Below, one piece after another: positions 34,495 through 39,966 of a stretch of 39,966 nucleotides of DNA (its first letter is position 1; the number at the start of each line of letters is the position of its first letter). A program made the position numbers and the translations under genes. The DNA comes from an uncultured Sphingomonas sp. Its GTDB lineage: Bacteria > Pseudomonadota > Alphaproteobacteria > Sphingomonadales > Sphingomonadaceae. The notes beneath the pieces were generated by a model that was given only the letters and a program-made list of their open reading frames with translations, was not told where the DNA came from and searched no databases. Location of the stretch: the NCBI GenBank assembly GCA_913775975.1, contig CAJYLQ010000003.1:1-39966 (forward strand), given 5' to 3'.

Positions 34495-35700
34495 CTATTC
34501 GTGGCGCAACGCGTCGATCGGGTTCAGCGCGGCGGCGCGGCGCGCCGGAAAATAGCCGAAGACCACGCCGATCACCGCCGAGATCGCGAAGGCGATCAGG
34601 TTGATCTGCGGATCGAAGAGCCACGGCACCTTCATCAGCGAAGACAATCCGGCAATCACCAACTGCGCCAGCACCAGTCCGATCAGCCCGCCCAGGCACG
34701 ATAGCGCCACCGCCTCGACCAGGAACTGCATCAGCACCTCGCGCGCGACGGCGCCGATGGCCAGGCGGATGCCGATCTCCCGCGTGCGCTCCGTCACCGA
34801 CACCAGCATGATGTTCATGATGCCGATCCCGCCCACGACCAGCGAGATGGCGGCGACCGCCGCCACGATCCGCGTCAACAGCGTCGTCGTGCCGGTCAGC
34901 GTGTCGCGGATCTGCGCAGTGTCGAAAATGTTGAAATTGTCGTCGCGCCCCGGCTGGATACGCCGACGCTCACGCAGCAGGTCGGTGATCGCGGACTGCA
35001 CGGCCTGCGTCGAATAGGCCTGATCCGTGCCGACCAGCATCAGCCGGATGTCGGTCGTCCCCGTGAAGCGGCGCTGCACCGCCTTGATCGGCATGACGAC
35101 GACATCGTCCTGGTCGCCGAAGCCGCCCTGCCCGCGCGTCGTCAGCGTCCCGATCACATCGCAGCTGATATTGCCCAGCCGCATTCGCTTGCCCACCGCA
35201 TCCTGCCCGCGAAACAGGTTCTGGCGCACCGTGTTACCGAGCAGGCAGACGGCCTTGCCCGCCGCTTCCTCCGCCGGCGTCCAGTAGCGGCCGGAAGCCA
35301 GCGGCCAGGGTTGCACGGTCAAAAAGGCGCTGGTCGTGCCGTTAATCGTCGTCGACCAGTTCGCACCTTCGTAGATGGCCGTCGCCGTCGCGCTGGCCTG
35401 AGGCGCGACCGCCGTGACACCGGCGATCTGGTGCGCGATCGCGTCCACGTCGCTTGCATCGAAATCGGGTGGACGCGGGCCGCCGCCACCCCGGCCGAAG
35501 CCCTGGCCGGGGCGCACCTGAAGCACGTTGGTGCCGAGCGCGGAGATCGAAGCCTGCACGGCGGACGTCGTCGCCTTGCCCAGCGTCACCATCGTCACGA
35601 CCGCGCCGACGCCGATGACGATGCCGAGGATCGTCAGGAACGACCGCAACAGGTGCCGCCGGATCGAACGAATCGCGAGGGTCAGGGTGGTGCCGAACAT
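34495..35700 (-). CDS. MacB-type ABC transporter permease
   Basis: The 401-residue permease has the MacB membrane layout: one helix near the N-terminus ([19 protein letters not shown]), a large periplasmic domain (residues about 50-275) and three helices at the end ([57 protein letters not shown]). The [12 protein letters not shown] and [16 protein letters not shown] blocks are family marks. It works with the ATPase encoded upstream, from which it is split, whereas E. coli MacB has both in one chain. With the adaptor and outer-membrane factor it forms a tripartite efflux pump; substrates could be macrolides, peptides or siderophores. It ends four bases from the MocA-like gene on the other strand. 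Confidence 0.92.
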   Translation of the reverse strand: MFGTTLTLAIRSIRRHLLRSFLTILGIVIGVGAVVTMVTLGKATTSAVQASISALGTNVLQVRPGQGFGRGGGGPRPPDFDASDVDAIAHQIAGVTAVAPQASATATAIYEGANWSTTINGTTSAFLTVQPWPLASGRYWTPAEEAAGKAVCLLGNTVRQNLFRGQDAVGKRMRLGNISCDVIGTLTTRGQGGFGDQDDVVVMPIKAVQRRFTGTTDIRLMLVGTDQAYSTQAVQSAITDLLRERRRIQPGRDDNFNIFDTAQIRDTLTGTTTLLTRIVAAVAAISLVVGGIGIMNIMLVSVTERTREIGIRLAIGAVAREVLMQFLVEAVALSCLGGLIGLVLAQLVIAGLSSLMKVPWLFDPQINLIAFAISAVIGVVFGYFPARRAAALNPIDALRHE

Positions 35701-35723
35701 GTTCAGGCCGCTCCCGCCATATC

Positions 35724-35823
35724 GCCGCCATCCCCGCGCAGGCGGGGATCCACTGCCGCTGTCGCGTGTGATAAGGCCGCGCCGTTTGCACGTCTGGGTT
35801 CCCGCCTGCGCGGGAATGACGGT
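35724..35823. repeat. Inverted repeat between ABC ATPase and permease genes
   Basis: CGCCATCCCCGCGCAGGCGGGGATCCA (35724-35752, with small differences) recurs inverted at 35795-35823 as the reverse of CGTCATTCCCGCGCAGGCGGGAACCCA. Each arm is itself a hairpin. The sequence belongs to the widespread proteobacterial extragenic palindrome that, when translated, gives VIPAQAGI-like peptides. It fills nearly all of the 133-base gap inside the efflux operon. Confidence 0.8.
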
Positions 35824-35833
35824 TGGGAACGTG

Positions 35834-36553
35834 TCACGCCACCGCCTCGCCCTGCCGATGCTGGCTCTCGATCCGTTCCACCAGCCCGTCCTTGAAGTGC
35901 ACCACGGTCCGCGCGAACGCCGCCATGTCCGGCTCGTGCGTCACCATCAGCACGGTGATGTTGCTGTCGCGATTGAGGCCGGTCAGCAGCTCCATGATCT
36001 CCACCGATCGTTCCGAATCGAGGTTGCCGGTCGGCTCGTCCGCCAGCAGCACGTCAGGCGCGGTCACGATCGCGCGTGCGATCGCGACGCGCTGCTGTTG
36101 GCCGCCGGACAGTTCGGCGGGCGTATGGTCCCACCAGCGGTCGAGGCCGACCTTCTCCAGCGCCGCCATCCCAAGCTCGCGCCGCGTCTTGCGATCCTCG
36201 CCGCGATAAAGCAGCGGCAGCTCGACATTCTCCAGCGCGCTCGTCCGGCTGAGCAGGTTGAAGCCCTGAAAGACGAAGCCGAGGTAGCGCCGCCGGAGCA
36301 GCGCGCGCTGGTCGCGGTCCAGCCGCTCGATATGATGCCCGCGAAACAGGAACTCGCCACCCGACGGCACGTCGAGACAGCCGAGGATGTTCATCGTCGT
36401 CGACTTGCCCGAGCCGGACGGGCCCATCACCGCGATGAAGTCGCCCGCCTGGATATCGAGGTCGACACCCTTCAGCGCCTGGAACTGCGTCGCGCCCGTG
36501 CCATAGACCTTGGTGACGCCGCGCAGCTGGATGAGGGGGGCGTTACCGGCCAC
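35834..36553 (-). CDS. MacB/LolD-type ABC transporter ATPase
   Basis: The 239-residue ATPase has Walker A GPSGSGKS (44-51), the MacB/LolD mark [10 protein letters not shown], a Q-loop in FVFQGFNLL, the signature [15 protein letters not shown], Walker [13 protein letters not shown] and the switch His in VTHEPDM. It drives the permease encoded next. I prefer the GTG at 36553 as start since it places the first beta strand ([14 protein letters not shown]) as in relatives and overlaps the adaptor gene by only 11 bases. An ATG at 36613 is also possible and would add 20 residues and make the overlap 71 bases. Confidence 0.93.
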   Translation of the reverse strand: MAGNAPLIQLRGVTKVYGTGATQFQALKGVDLDIQAGDFIAVMGPSGSGKSTTMNILGCLDVPSGGEFLFRGHHIERLDRDQRALLRRRYLGFVFQGFNLLSRTSALENVELPLLYRGEDRKTRRELGMAALEKVGLDRWWDHTPAELSGGQQQRVAIARAIVTAPDVLLADEPTGNLDSERSVEIMELLTGLNRDSNITVLMVTHEPDMAAFARTVVHFKDGLVERIESQHRQGEAVA

Positions 36554-37937
36554 CCGCCCCGCCCCGCTGCCGCTGGCCGCCACCTGACCGTCCGCCGGAG
36601 CCACCGCCCGCATCCGCGCCGTCGCCGGCCGCCAGCTGCCCGGTGATGACCTGCATCCCCGGCTTCAGGTCACCGCTCAGCACCTCGGTGACGCTGCCGT
36701 CGGTATCGCCCGTCGTGATCTGCACCGGCTGGGGCTGGCCATCCGCCCCCTTCACATACACCGTCTGCGTCGCACCCCGGCCCAGCGTTGCCGTCCGCTC
36801 CTGCTGGCCGCGCCGCGGGCGGAAGGTGAGCGATCCGGCGATGCCGCCGCCCTGTCCACCCGCGCCGGCCACCTGCGGCTTGAACCGCAGCGCGGCGTTG
36901 GGCACCAGCAGCACGTTGTCGCGATCGGCGGTGACGATATCGGCGGTCGCGGTCATGCCGGGGCGCAGCTGACCGTCGCGATTGGCGACGGTCAGGTCGG
37001 CCGCGTAGCTGACGACCTGACCCGTCGTCGCGCCAGCGCTGGCGGTGGAGCTGGTGCCCGACGTCGCCGAACTGACCGTCAGGTTCGATCCCAAATCGAC
37101 GCGCGTGATCTGCGCCGGAAAGGTGCGGCCCGGAAACGCATCGACGGTGAAGTTCGCCTTCTGCCCCAGCTTCACCGCGCCGACATCCGCCTCGTCGATC
37201 GCGACCTCCAGCTTCATCCGCGTCAGGTCCTCCGCGATGACGAACAGCGTCGGGGTGTTGAACGAGGCGGCGACCGTCTGGCCGGGATCGACCTGCCGCG
37301 CCAGCACCACGCCCGAGACGGGGCTGCGGATGATCGCGCGGCTGCGCTGCGTCTGCGACTGGGCCAGCTGCGCGCGCGCCGCGCCGACATTGGCCTGCGC
37401 CGTCCGCAGCGCGGCGATCGCGCGCTGTGCGTTGGCGCGGCCCGTCTGGAGCTCGGTGGCGGACGGAACGCGACCGTTCGACAGCTTGTAGACCTCTTCC
37501 AGCCGCGCCAGCTGGGCATTCGCCTCCGCCACGGTCGCCTGTGCCTGTGCGACCTGCGCCTGATTGGCGGCCAGCTGTGCCTGCCCCGCACGGATCTGGT
37601 CGTCGATCTGCTGCGGGTCGATCAGCGCCAGCGGCTGGCCGGCGGTGACGTGGTCGTTGACGTCCACCACCACCTTCGTGACGAGACCCGACAGCTGGGA
37701 GCCGACCGTCACCTGGTTGGTCGGCGCCAGCTTGCCCGTGGCGGAAACGGTGACGGTCAGGTCACCGCGCTTCACCGGCGTCGTCGCATAGCGAACCGCC
37801 TCGTCGCCCCGCACGCAGCGGGCGACGAGCAGCGCCAGCAGCACCAGCACCACGATCAGGACGATCCATTTCAGCCATCGCCGCCATGCCGGCACCGGCT
37901 TCTGGCCGAGAAATTCGTCTAGGTTGGCGTCGGCCAT
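36543..37937 (-). CDS. MacA-type periplasmic adaptor (HlyD family)
   Basis: The 464-residue adaptor has one membrane helix (about 23-41, IVLIVVLVLLALLVARC), a biotinyl-lipoyl half-motif (QVTVGSQLSGLVTKVVVDVNDHV), a long coiled-coil hairpin rich in Ala and Gln (residues about 110-200), then the beta-barrel domain and a membrane-proximal domain. It links the MacB-type ATPase/permease to the outer-membrane factor. The last 30 residues are unusual: Gly/Arg/Asp-rich low complexity (GGGSGGRSGGGQRQRGG) that overlaps the next gene. Its ATG shares one base with the upstream stop (TGATG), so the operon is tightly coupled. Confidence 0.93.
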   Translation of the reverse strand: MADANLDEFLGQKPVPAWRRWLKWIVLIVVLVLLALLVARCVRGDEAVRYATTPVKRGDLTVTVSATGKLAPTNQVTVGSQLSGLVTKVVVDVNDHVTAGQPLALIDPQQIDDQIRAGQAQLAANQAQVAQAQATVAEANAQLARLEEVYKLSNGRVPSATELQTGRANAQRAIAALRTAQANVGAARAQLAQSQTQRSRAIIRSPVSGVVLARQVDPGQTVAASFNTPTLFVIAEDLTRMKLEVAIDEADVGAVKLGQKANFTVDAFPGRTFPAQITRVDLGSNLTVSSATSGTSSTASAGATTGQVVSYAADLTVANRDGQLRPGMTATADIVTADRDNVLLVPNAALRFKPQVAGAGGQGGGIAGSLTFRPRRGQQERTATLGRGATQTVYVKGADGQPQPVQITTGDTDGSVTEVLSGDLKPGMQVITGQLAAGDGADAGGGSGGRSGGGQRQRGGAGGR

Positions 37938-39457
37938 CAGCGGCTCTCTGTCTCGGTGGGAACGGGGACGGGCGCGGCGGTGGCGCCGGCGGGCAGCGCG
38001 CGGGGCGGCGCGACGGGCACCGTCGTCGCGTCCCAGCCGCCGCCCAGCGCGACATAGAGCGCGACGAGCGCGGTCGCCGCATCGCTGCGCGCCTGCGTCA
38101 ACCCGTTGCGGGCGGACAGCAATGCCGCCTCCTGCTGGGTCAGCGTGGTGAAATCGGTCAGGCCCGAACGATACTGGCTACGGCTGAGGATCGCGGAGTT
38201 GTTCGCCGCATCCAGCGCGATGGCGAATTCCCGCTCCCGGTCCTGCGCGGTGCGCAGCGCGACGATCGCGTTCTCCACATCCTCCAGCGCGAGGAGCACG
38301 GTGCCCTTGTACGCCGCCAGCGCCTGATCGGTCGCCGCCTCCGCGCCGCGCACCTGGCTGCGCAGGCGCCCGCCGTTGAAGATCGCCTGCGTCAGCCCGG
38401 CGAACAGCCCGCCGGTGATCGTGCCGAGCAGCCCGCCGACATTGCCCGCGTTGGTGTTGATGTTGCCGCTGATTGCGAGCGCGGGATAGAGTGCGGCCTT
38501 GGCGACGCCGATCTGCGCGGTTGCGGCGGCGAGTGTGCGCTCGGCCGCGCGCACGTCGGGACGCTGGCGCAGCACGTCGGCGGGGATGCCGGCACCGACG
38601 ACGCGCGGGCCGGTCGGGATCGGACGCGGGGTGCCGAGCAGCGGCTTCACCGCGCCCGGCGCCTGCGCAGTCAGTACACCGAGGCGTGAAACGGCGGCGT
38701 TATACTGCTGCTCCAACGCCGGGATCGTCGCGGCGGTGGCTGCGCGCTGACTACGTGCCTGCTCCTGATCCAGGCTGGAGACGAGCCCGGCCTGAACGCG
38801 GAAGCCCGCGATCTCGAGATTGTCGTCCTGTAGCGCGAGGCTGGCGCGCGCGTTGGCGAGTTGCGCCTGATAGAGCCGTGCGAGCACGTAGTTGCGCGCG
38901 ACCTCCTGCTGCACCGACAACAGCGTCGTCGCATAGTCGAAACCGGATGCCTCGTATTGCGCGCGCGTCGCCTCGACGGTGCGCCGCACCTCGCCGAACA
39001 GCCCGAGCTGATATTGCGCGTCGAGCCCGAGCGAGAAGTTGGAACCGCCGCCACCGCCGACGTTCTGGACGGTGCCGTCGGGCAGCGTCACCGACTGCCC
39101 GCCGCCGCGAAACGTCTCCGACCGGCTGTACCCGCCCGACCCGTTCAGCGTGGGCAGCAGGTTGGCGCGGCTCTGCACCAGCGACTCGCGCGCCTGCCGC
39201 AGCCGCGCGAGGCCTTGCGCAACATCGGTGTTGGCGGCGCTCGCCTGCTCGACCAGCTGGCCGAGCACGGGATCGTCGAAGCGTGTCCACCAGTGCGTCA
39301 GGTCTTCGCGCGTCGGGGCCGCAGTGACCGAATAACGATCGGGCACGCCCAGTTCGGCGGCCGAGCGCGGGGCGTAATCGGGCCCCACCGTGCAACCGGC
39401 CAGCGCGACGGGAAGGGCAGCGAGCCCGGAGAGGAGCGAGAGGCGCAAACGCGTCAT
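37937..39457 (-). CDS. NodT-type outer-membrane efflux lipoprotein
   Basis: The 506-residue product has a lipoprotein signal (RLSLLSGLAALPVALAGC, Cys22) and the two-repeat TolC/OprM fold: TVGPDYAPR at the start, long helices rich in Ala, Gln and Arg, and two beta-strand regions (SLGLDAQYQLGLFGEVRR, then AISGNINTNAGNVGG). The NodT family mark is the opening CTVGPDY. It forms the outer-membrane duct of the pump encoded by the next three genes. The ATG at 39457 is the most natural start though its SD is poor; a GTG at 39478 adds seven residues. It is the first gene of the efflux operon. Confidence 0.92.
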   Translation of the reverse strand: MTRLRLSLLSGLAALPVALAGCTVGPDYAPRSAAELGVPDRYSVTAAPTREDLTHWWTRFDDPVLGQLVEQASAANTDVAQGLARLRQARESLVQSRANLLPTLNGSGGYSRSETFRGGGQSVTLPDGTVQNVGGGGGSNFSLGLDAQYQLGLFGEVRRTVEATRAQYEASGFDYATTLLSVQQEVARNYVLARLYQAQLANARASLALQDDNLEIAGFRVQAGLVSSLDQEQARSQRAATAATIPALEQQYNAAVSRLGVLTAQAPGAVKPLLGTPRPIPTGPRVVGAGIPADVLRQRPDVRAAERTLAAATAQIGVAKAALYPALAISGNINTNAGNVGGLLGTITGGLFAGLTQAIFNGGRLRSQVRGAEAATDQALAAYKGTVLLALEDVENAIVALRTAQDREREFAIALDAANNSAILSRSQYRSGLTDFTTLTQQEAALLSARNGLTQARSDAATALVALYVALGGGWDATTVPVAPPRALPAGATAAPVPVPTETESR

Positions 39458-39518
39458 GGTGATGGAGATGGACAACACACCGCGCGGCGTCCAGCGCTTT
39501 TATGTCGCGAAGTGTCGC

Positions 39519-39568
39519 AGCCGGTGCGAGCGCGCCAAATTGGCGCGCGGTGCGAAGCATGCACCGGC
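39519..39568. promoter_or_regulatory. Nested palindromes, candidate repressor operator of the efflux operon
   Basis: The centre is GCGCGCCAA-A-TTGGCGCGC (39530-39548), a perfect 9-bp inverted repeat with one base between arms. It is framed by a second inverted repeat AGCCGGTGC (39519-39527) and GCACCGGCT (39560-39568), and by two direct GGTGCGAR copies. The centre lies 73-91 bases upstream of the nodT-type start codon. Size and symmetry suit a TetR-type dimer site, but no regulator gene is in view. Confidence 0.5.
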
Positions 39569-39597
39569 TCGGCCGGCAGCACGCCAGTGCCGTTCGA

Positions 39598-39622
39598 CGA
39601 CGCGGAATTCACTTCCGCGTCG
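39598..39622. terminator. Hairpin after the right-edge MocA-like gene
   Basis: CGACGCGGAA (39598-39607) and TTCCGCGTCG (39613-39622) form a perfect 10-bp stem with a 5-base loop, 20 bases after the stop of the right-edge MocA-like gene. No T-run follows. It may end that transcript before the efflux operon promoter. Confidence 0.5.
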
Positions 39623-39642
39623 CGCCGCGCCGTCAGTGCGCC

Positions 39643-39966
39643 TCAGCCCCCGTGCCGTCGCGTGCCGGGCAGCGTCAGCGCCTCGGGCGCATGGACGAGT
39701 TCGCGCAGGCGCTCCAGCTCCTCCACCGTGTCGACGTCGATCAGTTCGGCCGCGTTCGTGACGACGTGGCGTCCGGCGCGGATCAGGTCGCGGGCGCCCT
39801 GGTCGCCGGTCAGCGCAAGCAAGGTGTCGAAGTGCGCGCGCGCGAACAGCGCGGGCGGCTTGGGCGAGACACCGTCGCTAGAGGCGACCACCGCGTCACT
39901 CGCATCCGCGGCGTCGAGCAGGCGGTGGATGTGCGCGGCGGTGACGCGCGGCATGTCGGCGAGCGC
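39643..39966 (-). CDS. Second MocA-like nucleotidyltransferase, C-terminal part
   Basis: The frame is open to the right edge and gives the last 107 residues of a protein of perhaps 200. It starts in view at the metal-binding motif ALADMPRVTAAHI and ends HAPEALTLPGTRRHGG. Aligned by eye with the second half of the gene at 33891-34490, about 73 of 99 positions are identical, with stretches such as DAVVASSDG and AGRHVVT unchanged. It is therefore a close paralogue, probably also a molybdopterin cytidylyltransferase. The N-terminal NTP-binding motif is outside the window. It is read in the same direction as the efflux operon but separated from it by a hairpin and the palindromic region. Confidence 0.85.
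   Translation of the reverse strand, partial: ALADMPRVTAAHIHRLLDAADASDAVVASSDGVSPKPPALFARAHFDTLLALTGDQGARDLIRAGRHVVTNAAELIDVDTVEELERLRELVHAPEALTLPGTRRHGG

Overview
The window is about 40 kb of very GC-rich bacterial chromosome. It reads as an alphaproteobacterium of the Sphingomonadaceae (Sphingomonas-like). Supporting signs are the lptC-lptA-lptB-rpoN gene order, a DivK-type regulator facing a DUF3572 gene, an NrnC-type nanoRNase, a PEP-CTERM protein with a PEPSTW tail, a glutathionyl-hydroquinone reductase and a double cold-shock-domain protein. I saw no rRNA, tRNA, insertion sequence, phage gene or CRISPR array. Genes are dense, many pairs overlap by ATGA, and the species cannot be fixed from the sequence alone.

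Left part (1-9.6 kb): a cut-off, less GC-rich aspartic-protease-like gene; an exported S10 serine carboxypeptidase; a PEP-CTERM surface protein; then one leftward block nrnC-lptC-lptA-lptB-rpoN plus an exported endonuclease/exonuclease/phosphatase-fold enzyme coupled to rpoN. This block links RNA turnover, lipopolysaccharide transport and sigma-54. A glycine-rich double cold-shock protein is read the other way and ends in two strong hairpins. Next comes a roughly 0.8 kb non-coding island with a large inverted repeat and a three-copy direct repeat.

Middle (10.5-28.1 kb): glutaminyl cyclotransferase, glutathionyl-hydroquinone reductase, a small DUF2809 membrane protein, an ATP-dependent DNA ligase, a sugar O-acyltransferase, a metallophosphoesterase, DUF1328 and Dps stress proteins, ribosomal protein L33 (rpmG), DivK, an operon of DUF3572/HAD/RidA/acyltransferase, a large polytopic membrane protein, argG, an EF-hand protein, and an operon of cytochrome b, exported molybdopterin oxidoreductase and cyclopropane fatty acid synthase. 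A flavin reductase is divergent from that operon. Between the polytopic membrane protein and argG lies a segment that resembles the core of an S-box (SAM-I) riboswitch but has no same-strand gene behind it.

Right part (28.1-40 kb): a glycerophosphodiesterase with a small lipoprotein; then a five-gene operon for a PaoABC-type molybdenum hydroxylase (2Fe-2S, FAD/4Fe-4S and molybdopterin subunits) followed by XdhC and a MocA-like cytidylyltransferase, so enzyme and cofactor finishing are co-expressed. Converging on it is a leftward tripartite efflux operon (outer-membrane NodT-type factor, MacA-type adaptor, MacB-type ATPase and separate permease). A second, closely related MocA-like gene runs off the right edge, so two paralogues bracket the efflux operon. 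A strong palindrome upstream of the efflux operon looks like a repressor operator.
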